Assembly: GCA_963763085.1 (NCBI GenBank)
Contig: CAVXNB010000001.1
Span: 434,001-498,000, forward strand
DNA length: 64,000 bases
Source of the DNA: CAVXNB01 sp963763085
GTDB lineage: Bacteria > Actinomycetota > Acidimicrobiia > Acidimicrobiales > Bog-793
Direction of reading: 5' to 3'
Shown one piece after another: positions 25,423 to 35,325 of this stretch. Under the pieces are notes generated by a model, which saw only the letters and a program-made list of their open reading frames with translations, had not been told where the DNA came from and searched no databases. Each line of letters begins with the position of its first letter. Within the stretch, counting starts at the first letter, position 1. The translations under genes and the position numbers were made by a program.

Positions 25423-26187
25423 GTGATCGAAGCCATCGACGGCGAACCGGCGGTCGCAGCTCGAGCGGTCTCCTTCGATGCCAGCTCGCCGCTACCGCAG
25501 GGCAGGGCCAAGCAGGATCTGGTCCGATCGATTTTCGACTCGATCGCACCGCGCTACGACCTTGTCAACCGCCTGATGACGTTCGGTCTCGACGCCTCCT
25601 GGCGGCGGCATGCGCTCGAGATGCTGGAGGTCTCCCCCGGTGCCGTCGTGCTCGACGTCGGATGTGGGACAGGCGACCTCGCCCGCGAGCTGCGCCGCAA
25701 AGGGCGGCGTCCGCTCGGGATCGACCTGTCGTTGGGGATGCTCTCCGCCGCCCGCGCCGGAGGCGCTCCCCTCGTCCAGGCCGACGCCGCGGTCCTCCCG
25801 CTGCGCGCCGGCACCGCGGATGGGGTCGTGAGCGGATTCGCGGTCCGCAACTTCGCGGATCTGCCGGCCGTCCTCGCAGAGCTCGCCCGCGTGCTGCGCC
25901 CCGGCGGGCGGGTGGTCCTGCTCGAGGTAGGCGAGCCGCAGTCCCGGTTGCTCCGGCTCGGCCATCGCGTCTGGTTCACCCAAGCCGTGCCGCTGCTCGG
26001 GGCGCTTCTCTCGGACGGCGCGGCCTACCGGTACTTGCCGCGGTCGGTGGCGTATCTGCCTTCGTTTCCTGAATTCGTGCGGCTGCTCGGCGATGTCGGG
26101 TTCAGCGACGTCCGTCACCACCGGCTGACCGGCGGGATCGCGCAGTGCGTGACCGCGGTCCGCGACAAGGACGGGGCGAGCTCGTGA
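25423..26187 (+). CDS. menG: Demethylmenaquinone methyltransferase
   Basis: About 254 residues. The last step of menaquinone synthesis, C-methylation with SAM. IFDSIAPRYDLVNRLMTFG opens the UbiE/MenG fold, followed by SAM motif I VLDVGCGTGD, motif II DGVVSGFAVRNFAD and GRVVLLEVGEP. The GTG at 25423 has GGTGAG 5 nt before it; the in-frame TTG at 25417 would add two residues. It is followed in a GTGA overlap by menF. Other men genes are not here. Confidence 0.93.
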   Translation: MIEAIDGEPAVAARAVSFDASSPLPQGRAKQDLVRSIFDSIAPRYDLVNRLMTFGLDASWRRHALEMLEVSPGAVVLDVGCGTGDLARELRRKGRRPLGIDLSLGMLSAARAGGAPLVQADAAVLPLRAGTADGVVSGFAVRNFADLPAVLAELARVLRPGGRVVLLEVGEPQSRLLRLGHRVWFTQAVPLLGALLSDGAAYRYLPRSVAYLPSFPEFVRLLGDVGFSDVRHHRLTGGIAQCVTAVRDKDGASS

Positions 26188-27521
26188 GCCGCGATCGCGC
26201 TGTCCTCACCTACGCCACCTTGCCGGTTGCTTCCGGCGTCCTGGCCAGTCTGCGAGCGCATGCCCACGAGACGGGGCGCGTCATCGAGCGCGACGGTCTC
26301 ATGGTGCTCGGATTCGGGACCGCTTGGGTGCTCACGCTGCCCGGCGGTCTCACGGACCCCTCGGCCCTCGCCCGGGCGTCCGCCGATCTTGCCGGCATCG
26401 TTCCTGCGCGGCACGGCCGAGCGCACCCGGGCGAGCCTGGGCGAGGCGAGCCGGCGCAAAGCGAACCCGTGCCGCTCGCGCTCGGAGCCCTCCGCTTCGA
26501 CCGGCGGGCCGACGGTGTGCTCTTCGTCCCCGAGGTGACGGTGGTCGCCGGCGCCGGTCGCACACCCTGGATCATCGTCGTCGGGACCGCGGACCGCGTC
26601 GACGTGTTGTCGGGCGACCTGCTCTCGGGCCGGCCTGAGAACCTGCCTGAGACCATCACCGGCACCCACGTCCGGAAGCCGACACCTCCTCCCGACGAGT
26701 TCCGGCTCATGTCAGCCCGACCTCACCAGGACTTTCTGAATCGGGTAAGTGCCGCTGTGGCTGAGATCCGCAGCGGGCGCCTCGACAAGGTCGTGCTCGC
26801 CCGGGAAGTGACCGTCCAAGCCAACCGGCCCCTCCGCCAAGCCGATCTACTCACCCGGTTGCGAGCGCTCCACCCCGCCTGTACGGCGTTCGCGATCGAC
26901 GGCTTCATCGGCGCCACGCCGGAACTGCTCATCCGCCGCGACGGCGCGCGGATCGCGTCTCATCCGCTAGCCGGAACGGCGGCTCGAAGCGGAGACGCCG
27001 AAGCGGATCGACGGGCGGAGGCGGCGATGCTGGCGTCTGCCAAGGAGCGCTCCGAACACCAGGCCGTAGTCGACGCCATCAGCTCGGCGCTCGCCCCGGT
27101 CGTGGCAGAGCTCGAAGTCCCAGATCGGCCCGCCATCGTCGAGTTGCGGAACGTCAGCCACCTCGGCACATCTATCACTGGCACGCTGGCCCGGCGGGAC
27201 GGCGACTTCCCGAGCGCCCTCGAGCTCGTCGGGCTCCTGCATCCGACACCGGCCGTTGCGGGCACCCCGGTCGACCTCGCCGTCGACTACCTGGCGAAGA
27301 TCGAGGAGCTCGACCGGGACCGGTACGCCGGGCCGGTCGGGTGGGTCGACGCCCGTTTGGACGGCGAGTGGCATGTGGGCATCCGGTCGGCGATCGTCGA
27401 GGGAAACGCTGCGCGCCTGTTCGCCGGTGTCGGTATCGTCGCCGACTCCGACCCTTCCGAGGAGCTGGCCGAGACGCAGCTCAAACTGCAGGCGTTCCTC
27501 GCGGCCGCCGTCCGTCCCTGA
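26184..27521 (+). CDS. menF: Isochorismate synthase
   Basis: 445 residues. It turns chorismate into isochorismate, the entry step of menaquinone (or siderophore) synthesis. The C-terminal chorismate-binding domain shows KVVLAREVTV, FIGATPELLIRR, HPLAGTAARSG, KERSEHQAVVDAI and GPVGWVDARLDGEW. The lysine in KVVLARE is the base that activates water in this family. Coupling to menG supports a menaquinone role. Its last 41 bp overlap the convergent hydrolase gene. The first 180 residues are poorly conserved, as usual. Confidence 0.92.
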   Translation: MSRDRAVLTYATLPVASGVLASLRAHAHETGRVIERDGLMVLGFGTAWVLTLPGGLTDPSALARASADLAGIVPARHGRAHPGEPGRGEPAQSEPVPLALGALRFDRRADGVLFVPEVTVVAGAGRTPWIIVVGTADRVDVLSGDLLSGRPENLPETITGTHVRKPTPPPDEFRLMSARPHQDFLNRVSAAVAEIRSGRLDKVVLAREVTVQANRPLRQADLLTRLRALHPACTAFAIDGFIGATPELLIRRDGARIASHPLAGTAARSGDAEADRRAEAAMLASAKERSEHQAVVDAISSALAPVVAELEVPDRPAIVELRNVSHLGTSITGTLARRDGDFPSALELVGLLHPTPAVAGTPVDLAVDYLAKIEELDRDRYAGPVGWVDARLDGEWHVGIRSAIVEGNAARLFAGVGIVADSDPSEELAETQLKLQAFLAAAVRP

Positions 27522-28365
27522 CCCCGGACGCGAGCGCCGAATACCGGCGCACGACCTCAGCGACGATCTCCGGTCGGTCGAACGGGAGCAGATGGCCTCC
27601 TGCGACCACGACCAGCTCCGCGCCCGGCACGTTCTCGGCGAGAGCGCGGGCGGCGGCAGTCGGGACGATCCGGTCCGACGCGCCCGTCATCACGGCCGTG
27701 GGGACGGCGAGCCGGCACAGCGCCCGCTCGATCCCTGGTGTCTCGCCCACAAGGGCGCGTTGCTCGACCAGAAAGCTCTGCCTGCCCCTGCCGACGACGG
27801 GACGGCCGCCTGCCGTCACGGCGGACCGGACCGTGGGAACCGCCACGACCTTCGGCGCGACCCGGGTGCCGGGGTGGCCCTCGGAGTAGCGGGTGGCGGC
27901 GATCAGGGCTCGCCTCAAGGTAGCGGTCCCGGCACGAAGGATGCCGCTCCCCAACATCGGCACCGTCAGGAGGCGGTCGAATCCGGACAGTGCCGCCCCG
28001 ACGCCGACGGATCCGATCAGGACGAGCGCTCCGACCCGGTCGGGGTGCCGCAGCGCGAGCTCGAGCGCGACTCCGCCGCCGAAGGAATGCCCCACGACGG
28101 TCACGGCGCCTTGCACCGCTGCGGCCCCGAGAGCCGCCTCCAGCGCGTCCGCGTTGGCGGCGATGCCCATCGCCGGACGACGGTCCGACCCCCAGCCGGG
28201 GCGGTCGGGCGCGAGCACCCGATGGTCATCGGCGAGCAGGCTCGCGAGCACCTCCCAGTCCGCTCCCGCTCCCGGCTGACCGTGGACGAGGACTACCACG
28301 GGTCCAGTGCCGGCGTCGATGGGCACACTCGGAACGACGGTGGGGCCCGCGGTGCCTCCGGTCAC
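27481..28365 (-). CDS. Alpha/beta hydrolase
   Basis: 294 residues of the alpha/beta-hydrolase fold. The oxyanion region is VLVHGQPGAGADW (about residue 25). The nucleophile elbow is GHSFGG (about 100), the acid is in MTGASDRIVP, and the catalytic His is in AGGHLLPFDRP. The first 15 residues look variable. MenH, a hydrolase-fold enzyme of menaquinone synthesis, is a tempting guess because menF overlaps its end, but the gene faces the other way and is coupled to a glycosyltransferase by a GTGA overlap. Function open. Confidence 0.85.
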   Translation of the reverse strand: MTGGTAGPTVVPSVPIDAGTGPVVVLVHGQPGAGADWEVLASLLADDHRVLAPDRPGWGSDRRPAMGIAANADALEAALGAAAVQGAVTVVGHSFGGGVALELALRHPDRVGALVLIGSVGVGAALSGFDRLLTVPMLGSGILRAGTATLRRALIAATRYSEGHPGTRVAPKVVAVPTVRSAVTAGGRPVVGRGRQSFLVEQRALVGETPGIERALCRLAVPTAVMTGASDRIVPTAAARALAENVPGAELVVVAGGHLLPFDRPEIVAEVVRRYSALASGVRDGRRPRGTPAV

Positions 28366-29126
28366 CGGGAGGCGGGACGCACCGCTGCCCGCGCCGCCTT
28401 GGCGCCGGCCCACAGGCGCCTCGACGCGCGCCGGGCACCCCACACCGTCACGAGCGCCAGAGCCTCGACGACGGTATAGGTGGACATCTTCGATGTGCCG
28501 AGCTCCCGATCCACGAAACGGATCGGTACCTCCCGCACCCTCGCCCCCACCCCGATCGCGCGATAGGTCATCTCGATCTGGAAGCCGTAGCTGTCCGCTC
28601 GAACCGAGCTCAGGTCGATGCGCCTGAGCACTGTGGCTGAATACGCGCGGAAGCCCGCCGTCGAGTCTCGTACGTGCAGGTTCAGCAAGACGTTGGCGTA
28701 AAGGTTGCCGCCCTTCGAGAGAAGCCTGCGCGGAAGGCTCCAGTTCGGTATCGATCCACCGGGAACATAGCGTGACCCGATACACACCTCGTAGCCCTGC
28801 TCGAGCGGCTCGACGAGAGACGGAAGGGCGTCGGGATCGTGGGAGAGATCGGAGTCCATCTCGACGAGCACCTCGAATCCGCGCTCGAGACCCCATCGGA
28901 ACCCGTCCCGGTACGCGCTCCCGAGGCCTGACTTGCCGTCACGCGACAGCACATCGACGTTTCCGAGCCGATCTCCGACATCGGTTGCGATCTTGGCCGT
29001 GCCGTCGGGACTACCGTCGTCGACGACCAGGACCGAAGCGTCCGGAAGGGCTTTGCGGACGCGCTCGAGGACGTTCTCGATATTCGCAGCTTCGTTGTAG
29101 GTCGGAAGCACGACGAGTACGCGCAC
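28362..29126 (-). CDS. Polyprenol-phosphate mannose/glucose synthase-like family 2 glycosyltransferase
   Basis: 254 residues, GT-A fold, cytoplasmic face of the membrane. VVLPTYNEAANIENVL opens the nucleotide-binding half, with VVDDGSPDGT, the metal-binding MDSDLSHDP and the acceptor-side STAGFRAYS. FQIEMTYRA and VPIRFVDRELGTSKM match dolichol/polyprenol-phosphate mannose synthases such as mycobacterial Ppm1. It would make a lipid-linked sugar donor for GT-C enzymes, several of which may be in this window. No fused membrane domain. GTG start with TAGGCT 6 nt before it. Confidence 0.9.
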   Translation of the reverse strand: MRVLVVLPTYNEAANIENVLERVRKALPDASVLVVDDGSPDGTAKIATDVGDRLGNVDVLSRDGKSGLGSAYRDGFRWGLERGFEVLVEMDSDLSHDPDALPSLVEPLEQGYEVCIGSRYVPGGSIPNWSLPRRLLSKGGNLYANVLLNLHVRDSTAGFRAYSATVLRRIDLSSVRADSYGFQIEMTYRAIGVGARVREVPIRFVDRELGTSKMSTYTVVEALALVTVWGARRASRRLWAGAKAARAAVRPASR

Positions 29127-29132
29127 CCGAGC

Positions 29133-29138
29133 AGCCTA
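29133..29138 (-). promoter_or_regulatory. -10-like TAGGCT of the glycosyltransferase gene (leaderless)
   Basis: TAGGCT on the minus strand ends 6 nt before the GTG at 29126. There is no ribosome site in the gap. Confidence 0.55.
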
Positions 29139-29179
29139 TCTGGCCTTGGCAACTTCCCACGGTGGGCCGCGGCGTGCGA

Positions 29180-30346
29180 TCAGGGCGGCTGTGGGACGCC
29201 GCTCGGAACCTCGATGGCGACCGTGGCCATGTCGGTGGACCGACGTGCGGGGGCGTGGTGTCTCCAGATATCCCGCGCCAGGACCTGAATCGCGCTTGCC
29301 GTGGGAACCGCCAGCAGAGCGCCGACGAGCGCGCCAAACGTGGATCCGACGAAGTCACCCAGTTCGGCGCCGACAAGGATCGCGAGCAGGACCCAGAGGG
29401 GATTCAACCTGACGGTCCGGCTCATCACGAGCGGGTTGAGTATGTGGTTCTCGATCTGCTGGTACACGAGAAAGACCACTAGCGTCACTATCCCTGCGGT
29501 GAGCGAGTGGAGGGCGGCGAGCGCGACGGTCGGCACGCCGGCGAGAAGGCCGCCGACGAGCGGCAGGAAGTCCACGATGCCCACCCAGATAGCGAGCGCC
29601 GCTGCAAACGGGACCCCCGTCAGCCGCAACGTCCCGAAGACGACGACGCCTGCGATCACCGAAGTGGCGAAGTTCCCGAGCATGTAACCGTTGACGGCCT
29701 TGGCGACATCTCCGAGCATGTTGCGTACGCGGACCGCCCGCTCCGGCTGCATCCAATCGAGGACCGCGCGAATCATCCGGGGCGCCTCTAGAAGAACGAA
29801 GAAGGTGAGGACGGCGACGGTGGCCAGGGCGACCACGCCGCTCACTACCGTCCTGCCGATGGCGAGGGCAGGCTTGCCGAGACCGGCAATCAGGTCCTCG
29901 AGCTTCGGCGCGTTCCTCCTGACATAGCTGTCGAGATGCAGCCGCCTGACGAGATGACCGATCTGACCCTTGCCCTGTTGGGCTTGCCGCACGAGGCTTG
30001 GCAGCTCCTTCGCGAGGTTCGTGGCCGAGCCGTACACGGGGTGAAGAAGCAGGTAGCCGGCAGCGATCGCTACCACCGCCGCGATGAAGAAGACGATGGC
30101 GGTCGCCGTGCCCCGGGAACTCCCGCGGCGCTCGACGAAGGACACGGCCGGATGCAGGAGCGCGCTGACGAACAGCGACACGAGCACCAGCAGGACGATG
30201 ACCCGCAGCCGCCAAACCAGGGCCAGTCCGATGCCGGCGCCCACGACGACACCGGTGACGATCAACGCCGTCCGTGCGACCCGGAGATCGTAGGCGCGCC
30301 GCCTCCTGGCGGGATCGAGCTCCTGCATCGCCGCCTGATCGGGCAT
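29180..30346 (-). CDS. AI-2E (PerM) family membrane protein
   Basis: 388 residues with about eight hydrophobic segments in the order typical of PF01594: two helices at 28-75, one near 82-105, then a large soluble stretch (about 105-165) and four to five helices to residue 360. The conserved region IWVGIVDFLPLVGGLLAGVP is present. Family members include TqsA, PerM and Na+/H+ antiporter-like proteins; the substrate differs among them and cannot be read here. ATG start, no clear ribosome site. The tail of 35 residues is soluble. Confidence 0.88.
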   Translation of the reverse strand: MPDQAAMQELDPARRRRAYDLRVARTALIVTGVVVGAGIGLALVWRLRVIVLLVLVSLFVSALLHPAVSFVERRGSSRGTATAIVFFIAAVVAIAAGYLLLHPVYGSATNLAKELPSLVRQAQQGKGQIGHLVRRLHLDSYVRRNAPKLEDLIAGLGKPALAIGRTVVSGVVALATVAVLTFFVLLEAPRMIRAVLDWMQPERAVRVRNMLGDVAKAVNGYMLGNFATSVIAGVVVFGTLRLTGVPFAAALAIWVGIVDFLPLVGGLLAGVPTVALAALHSLTAGIVTLVVFLVYQQIENHILNPLVMSRTVRLNPLWVLLAILVGAELGDFVGSTFGALVGALLAVPTASAIQVLARDIWRHHAPARRSTDMATVAIEVPSGVPQPP

Positions 30347-30431
30347 CGGAACCAGTCAACTCCATGCAGGCTCGCCAAAGGGTGATCCAGGGTTCGCCCC
30401 ATGAGCTGTTTGCGCCTGCAAGCATGGAGCG

Positions 30432-31685
30432 ATGGCCGACTTGCCCGAGGATGACGGCCCCGCCGGCGACCCCGTCGGCGACCCCGCCGACAACCCCGCC
30501 GGCGACACCCCCGCACGGGGCCGCTGGCGTGTCTTGCTCTCGTTGGTTCCCCGCCCGTTGCGCCACGGCATCACGCTGTTCACCGTCCTCGTGTTCGTCG
30601 AGTACGTCGCCATTCCGAGTTTCCTGCACTCCAAGGCACGCTCCTCGCTCAACCAATTGGGCCGCGTCAACGTCCTCTGGCTGCTCGCCGGGATAGGACT
30701 CGAAGCCGGGGCACTGATCGCTTACGGACGGCTTACGCAATCGGTTCTGCCGAAGGACGGGCCGAGCTTCTCGAAGGTGCTCCGCATCGACCTGTCCACG
30801 CTCGCCGTGAGCCACGTGATCCCGGGCGGCACGGCGGGGGGCACCGGCCTCGGCTACCGGCTCTTCACCCTGAACGGCGTCAGCGGCACCGACGCAGGCT
30901 TCGCGCTCGCCACCCAGGGGATCGGCTCTGCGGTCGTCCTGAACGCGATGCTCTGGGTTGCGCTCGTGATCTCGATCCCGCTCCACGGCTTCAACAGCGT
31001 GTACGTGACGGTTGCTCTCGTCGGTGCGGTGCTGCTCGCCGCGTTCGGCATCCTCGTGCTGGCCTTCACCCGCGGAGAGCGCCGAGCCTCGGCAGTCCTG
31101 GGGGCCGTCGCCCGGCGGCTGCCCTGGGTGACAGAGGAGCAGATGGAGAGCCTCGTCCAACGTCTCGCGGCCCGGTTGCGGACCTTGGCCTCCGACCGGC
31201 AGCTCCTCAAAGACGCGGTGCTGTGGGCGGCGGCGAACTGGCTGCTCGACGCCGCCTCGCTGTGGGCGTTCGTGGCGGCCTACGGTCACATCACCTCGCC
31301 GATCGACCTGTTCGTTGCCTACGGGGTCGCGAACATCCTCGCGGCGGTCCCCCTCACGCCCGGCGGTCTCGGCATCGTCGAGGCCGTTGCTGCGACGACC
31401 CTGATCGGTTTCCGTGTGCCCGCCGGCATCGCCTGGCTGGGTGTCATCTCCTGGCGTTTGTTCAACTTCTGGTTGCCGATCCCGGTCGGCGCCGGCGCCT
31501 ACCTGTCGCTGCGAGTCAGCCGCGGAGCCGGGCTGAAGGAGCGCCGGCGTGTGCTGGAGGGCATGACAAAGCCGCGGGACCCGTCCTCTCCCCCGACCGC
31601 TCAGATGCCCGCCATCAGGCCAAACCAACCTCGGCTGCCCGGGTCTGCAGCTCCTCCGGCCCCGTCGGCACCACCTCAAGGCTGA
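30432..31685 (+). CDS. Lysylphosphatidylglycerol-synthase-type (UPF0104/AglD-like) flippase-like membrane protein
   Basis: 417 residues. A charged N-terminus with a short repeat of GDP/GNP units (about 8-28) precedes some eight membrane helices. The conserved HVIPGGTAGGTGLGYRL and PLTPGGLGIVEAVAATTLI motifs define the LPG_synthase_TM / YbhN family, which includes MprF flippase domains and AglD. No aminoacyl-transferase domain is attached. A role in moving or modifying lipid-linked sugars or phospholipids is plausible. GGAG lies 4 nt before the ATG. The last 71 bp overlap convergent ppx. Confidence 0.88.
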   Translation: MADLPEDDGPAGDPVGDPADNPAGDTPARGRWRVLLSLVPRPLRHGITLFTVLVFVEYVAIPSFLHSKARSSLNQLGRVNVLWLLAGIGLEAGALIAYGRLTQSVLPKDGPSFSKVLRIDLSTLAVSHVIPGGTAGGTGLGYRLFTLNGVSGTDAGFALATQGIGSAVVLNAMLWVALVISIPLHGFNSVYVTVALVGAVLLAAFGILVLAFTRGERRASAVLGAVARRLPWVTEEQMESLVQRLAARLRTLASDRQLLKDAVLWAAANWLLDAASLWAFVAAYGHITSPIDLFVAYGVANILAAVPLTPGGLGIVEAVAATTLIGFRVPAGIAWLGVISWRLFNFWLPIPVGAGAYLSLRVSRGAGLKERRRVLEGMTKPRDPSSPPTAQMPAIRPNQPRLPGSAAPPAPSAPPQG

Positions 31686-33196
31686 TCGGAAGCTCGAACA
31701 GCTCCTCGAAGAGAAGCTTCTTGCGCTGCAGCAACCAGCGTTCGAGCTCCGCGTCACCGCGGGCGCTGACGACGAGCTCAACCGCCGTCCGGCTCAGCTC
31801 CACACCGAGATGCCCCACGACCGAGCCGTGGGCGGAGTCGAGCCCGTCGGCGATGCGGAGCAACGAGAGCAGCTTCAGCACCCGGTCCCGGTCCTTACGA
31901 TCCAGTGTCTCCCATGCCTGGAAGGACTCTCGTGGACGTCCCCGCACGTGGTAGCGCCCGAGACACGCCAGCATCTGGATCTCGATCGGGGAGAATCCCC
32001 GAAGGTCGCCGTTCTCGATGAGATAGGCGCTGTGGCGGGCGTGGCCGTCCCGGCTCACGTGCTCTCCGATGTCGTGCAGAAGCGCCCCCAGCTCGAGGAG
32101 CTCCCGGTCCTCGGCCTCCAGGTGGTGAAGCGGCATCGTGGAGTCGAAGAGCTCCACGGCGAGGCGGGCGACCTGAGTGGAATGGGTCTCGCGCCAGCCC
32201 GAGCGTCGACAGAGGGAGAGCACCGAGGCGCGGCGGATCGCCCTCGGGTCGTCTCCGAGCTCCGCTCGATCGTGCTTGCGGATCGCGGAGATGACGATGC
32301 CTTCTCGAAGCGCCCACTCGGACACCGTCAACTCGTGCATGCCGCTGCGCTCCATGAGCGCTTCGGTCACCGCGAAGCCGGCCGGAAGGAGCTCCGCCCG
32401 TCGGGCCTCGATTCCGGGCAGCCGCGCCCGCTCCGAGCTCGGCAGCTCGTAGATGAGCTCGCCGAGGCCGGCGAGCTCATCCTCGGTAACCGTCAGCTGG
32501 TTCACCGACGAGGGCACGACGCCTTCCCGCATCGCCGCTGCGCCGCGGGCGAGGGCGCAGAACGTGCCCGACGTGCCGATCAGGATTCTCGGGCCGCAGA
32601 CCAGCACGTCTTCGAGAACCTCGTCGAGCGACCGCGAGATTCGGTCACGAAGCCGGCTCCGGTCCTTCTTCGTCGGGGGGTCGGTCCTCACGAGCTCGGC
32701 CGTCAGCCGTCCCACGCCGAGATGCAGGCTCGTGGCGTACATGAGGCCCAGCCGGTCGCCTACCGAAAGCTCGAGGCTTCCCCCGCCGAGATCCGCGCAC
32801 AGCGCCGGGCCCGGGATCGATCAGGACGCTCGCCCGCACCGCGTCGAAGATCAGCTGCGCCTCACGGATCCCGCTCACGACCTTGATCGTCACGCCGGTC
32901 TCCTCTTCGATCCGCTCCACCGCCGCCGGCCCGTTGGCAGCCTCGCGCAGGGCCGCCGTGCCCATCGCGACGATCTCGTCGATCTGCTGGATGTCCGCCA
33001 TCGTCTTGAATCGGCGGACCGTGTCGATGGCGGCTTCGATCGCCTCGTCGGTCAGCACGCCCTCGCGGGCGACCACGTCACCGAGCCGAAGCATCTCCTT
33101 TTCCCGTACGAGCGGCACGAAGCTCCCGTCCGGTCGTGTCTCGACCACCAGCAGGTGGAACGAGTTGCTGCCGAGATCCAGCGCGGCAATCCGCAA
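31615..33196 (-). CDS. ppx: Exopolyphosphatase / pppGpp phosphatase, frameshifted
   Basis: About 526 residues if one extra base near 32802-32812 is removed. The N-terminal part to about residue 125 shows the ASKHA-type phosphate loop DLGSNSFHLLV and GTAALREAANG. After the break the other frame gives DLGGGSLELSVGDR, the second nucleotide-site motif, LIGTSGTF, and an HD-type helical domain with LLHDIGEHVSRDGHARHS. The shift lies in a CCCGGGCCCGGCG stretch. It removes terminal phosphates from polyphosphate or pppGpp. Next to ppk, as in many bacteria. Overlaps the convergent gene by 71 bp. Confidence 0.88.
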
Positions 33197-33205
33197 AGCC
33201 GGCGC

Positions 33206-35308
33206 TCAGTTCAGCGATTCGGGCGAGCGGCGCCGGCGCGCACGTTCGAGCGCGAGCTCCTGCAGGCGACGCTGGGCGCTGATGCCGAGGACGGGTACGA
33301 CCCGCTCCCAGTCGCCATCGGGCCCGAGCTCCCAAGCCATGGTGTCGTCGGCGAGGTTGAGCTCGATCGTCTCTTCGAGGCGAGCCCTTAGCTCGGGGTC
33401 GAGCACCGGAACGAGCACCTCGATCCGGCGGTCGAGGTTCCGCTCCATCAGGTCGCCGGAGCCGATCGTGTAGCGCACCGGGCGCTCGCCGCCGGGGTCG
33501 CCGAACCGGTAGATACGGGAGTGCTCCAGGAATCGACCCATGATCGAGCGGACCGTGATCCGATCGGAAAGCCCCGGTACCCCGGGCCGAAGGCTGCAGA
33601 TCCCGCGGATCACGAGATCGATCTGGACGCCTGCCTGCGAAGCAACGTACAACGCGTCGATGACCTCCGGGTCGGTGAGCCCGTTCGCCTTTATCGTGAT
33701 CCGGCCCGCCTCCTCCGCGGCCGCCTCCTCGGCGATCTGGCCGAGAACCCAGGGCCGCATTCCCTGTGGCGCCACCACGATCCGCCGGTAGGTGATGGGG
33801 CGCCCGTAGCCGGTCAGGTGGTTGAACAGGTCGGTCAGGTCCTCGCCGATGGCGGGATCGGAGGTCAGAAGTCCGAGGTCCTCGTAGACCTTGGCAGTCT
33901 CGGAGTTGTAATTCCCTGTTCCGATATGGCAGTAGCGGCGCAGCCCGTCCTCCTCGCGCCGAACGACGAGCGCGATCTTGGAGTGCGTCTTCAGTCCCAC
34001 AAGCCCATAGACGACGTGCACGCCGGCCCGCTCGAGCTGTCTGGCCCAGATGATGTTCGCCTGCTCATCGAAACGAGCCTTTACCTCGACCAGCGCCGCG
34101 ACCTGCTTGCCCTGTTCGGCGGCCCGGACGAGAGCCGAGACGATCGCAGTGTCGTCCGAGGTGCGATACAGGGTCTGCTTGATGGCGAGCACGTTCGGGT
34201 CGTCGGCGGCCTGGGTGATGAATGCCTCGACCGAGGTCGTGAAGGAGTCGTAAGGGTGATGAACCAGAACCTCCCGCTCCCTCAGCACGGAGAACAGGTC
34301 GACGGGCCCGTCGCCGGCGGTCGCGAGCCGGGGCGGCGTCATCGGCACCCACGGCGGCTCGTGCAGATCGGGCCGGTCGAGGCCGTGTATCGCCCACAGC
34401 TGACCCAACCCGAGGGGCGCCGAGCTGTCGTAGACGTCGTCAGGGCCGAGATCGAGCTCGGCCATCAGGAGCTCCCGGACCGAGGCCGGCATCCCCCGGT
34501 CGACCTCGAGCCTGACCGCGTGGCCGAAGCGGCGGCGGCGAAGCTCCGTCTCGACCGCGGCCAGGAGGTCGTCGGCCTCGCTCTCCTCGAGATCGAGGTC
34601 CGCGTTGCGGGTGACCCGGAAGGCGTAGTGCTGGCCGATCTCCATGTGCGGGAACAGCCTGGGCAGGTTGGCGGCGATCAGCTGCTCGAGGGCGACAAAG
34701 CGAGATCCCCCGCTGAGCGGAACGAAACGGGGCAGCAGCGGCGGCACCTTCACCCTCGCAAACCGCTGTTCGCGGGTGCCGGGATCCTCGACCAGCACCG
34801 CCAGGTTGAGCGACAGGTTCGAGATGTACGGGAACGGGTGCCCCGGATCTACGGCGAGAGGCGTGAGAACGGGGAAGATGTCCTTCTCGAAGACACCGAG
34901 CAGCCGGGTCCTTTCCTCTTCGTCAAGGTTGTCGATGCTCGTGAGGAAAATGTCGGCCGCGGCCAGGCCGGGCACGAGCGACTGCTCGAAGACCTCGTCG
35001 CTGCGCGCCTGCACGCGGACGCATTTGGCACGGATGTCTTGAAGCTGCTGCGAGGCGGTCCGACCGTCGGGCGACCGAGCACGAGGCGCGGCATCCACCT
35101 GGTCCTTCAAGCCGCCAACGCGCACCTGGAAGAATTCGTCGAGTCCCGAAGAGAGGATTGCGAGGAACTTCACCCGCTCGAGAAGCGGGAGTGAAAGGTC
35201 GGCGGCCAGATCGACGAGCCGATCCGCGAAGTCCAGCCACGAGAGCTCCCGATTGAGGAACCGGTCCGGCGTGAGCTGGCTTCCGGGACTTGTGACGTCG
35301 ACTTTCAC
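33206..35308 (-). CDS. ppk: Polyphosphate kinase 1
   Basis: 700 residues, normal length. It makes polyphosphate from ATP reversibly. The N-domain opens with RFLNRELSWLDF. The phospholipase-D-like catalytic halves carry the autophosphorylated His in LKTHSKIALV and the second His in YCHIGTGNYN. GRFLEHSRIYRFGD near the end is also conserved. The GTG at 35308 was chosen over a longer frame because the family N-terminus follows directly and TAGCGT lies 7 nt upstream. ppx starts 10 bp after it ends. Confidence 0.96.
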   Translation of the reverse strand: MKVDVTSPGSQLTPDRFLNRELSWLDFADRLVDLAADLSLPLLERVKFLAILSSGLDEFFQVRVGGLKDQVDAAPRARSPDGRTASQQLQDIRAKCVRVQARSDEVFEQSLVPGLAAADIFLTSIDNLDEEERTRLLGVFEKDIFPVLTPLAVDPGHPFPYISNLSLNLAVLVEDPGTREQRFARVKVPPLLPRFVPLSGGSRFVALEQLIAANLPRLFPHMEIGQHYAFRVTRNADLDLEESEADDLLAAVETELRRRRFGHAVRLEVDRGMPASVRELLMAELDLGPDDVYDSSAPLGLGQLWAIHGLDRPDLHEPPWVPMTPPRLATAGDGPVDLFSVLREREVLVHHPYDSFTTSVEAFITQAADDPNVLAIKQTLYRTSDDTAIVSALVRAAEQGKQVAALVEVKARFDEQANIIWARQLERAGVHVVYGLVGLKTHSKIALVVRREEDGLRRYCHIGTGNYNSETAKVYEDLGLLTSDPAIGEDLTDLFNHLTGYGRPITYRRIVVAPQGMRPWVLGQIAEEAAAEEAGRITIKANGLTDPEVIDALYVASQAGVQIDLVIRGICSLRPGVPGLSDRITVRSIMGRFLEHSRIYRFGDPGGERPVRYTIGSGDLMERNLDRRIEVLVPVLDPELRARLEETIELNLADDTMAWELGPDGDWERVVPVLGISAQRRLQELALERARRRRSPESLN

Positions 35309-35315
35309 AACCCAG

Positions 35316-35325
35316 ACGCTACCGT
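35316..35325. promoter_or_regulatory. Overlapping divergent -10 elements of ppk and ftsW
   Basis: The 10 bp ACGCTACCGT contain TACCGT on the plus strand (35320-35325, 6 nt before the ftsW GTG) and TAGCGT on the minus strand (35316-35321, 7 nt before the ppk GTG). The two hexamers share two bases. The starts are 23 bp apart, so both mRNAs would be leaderless and both promoters could not open at once. Confidence 0.6.

Noticed and set aside
25412..25426. Five-codon upstream open frame before menG as an attenuator
   Set aside because: Too short, with no pairing structures or regulatory codons. It overlaps the likely start.
27481..28365. Calling the alpha/beta hydrolase menH
   Set aside because: It faces the other way from menF, is coupled to a glycosyltransferase, and shows only generic hydrolase motifs.
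29355..31781. 808-codon minus-strand open frame spanning two membrane-protein genes
   Set aside because: The two overlapping genes show family motifs. The long frame codes only Arg/Asp-rich shadow sequence.
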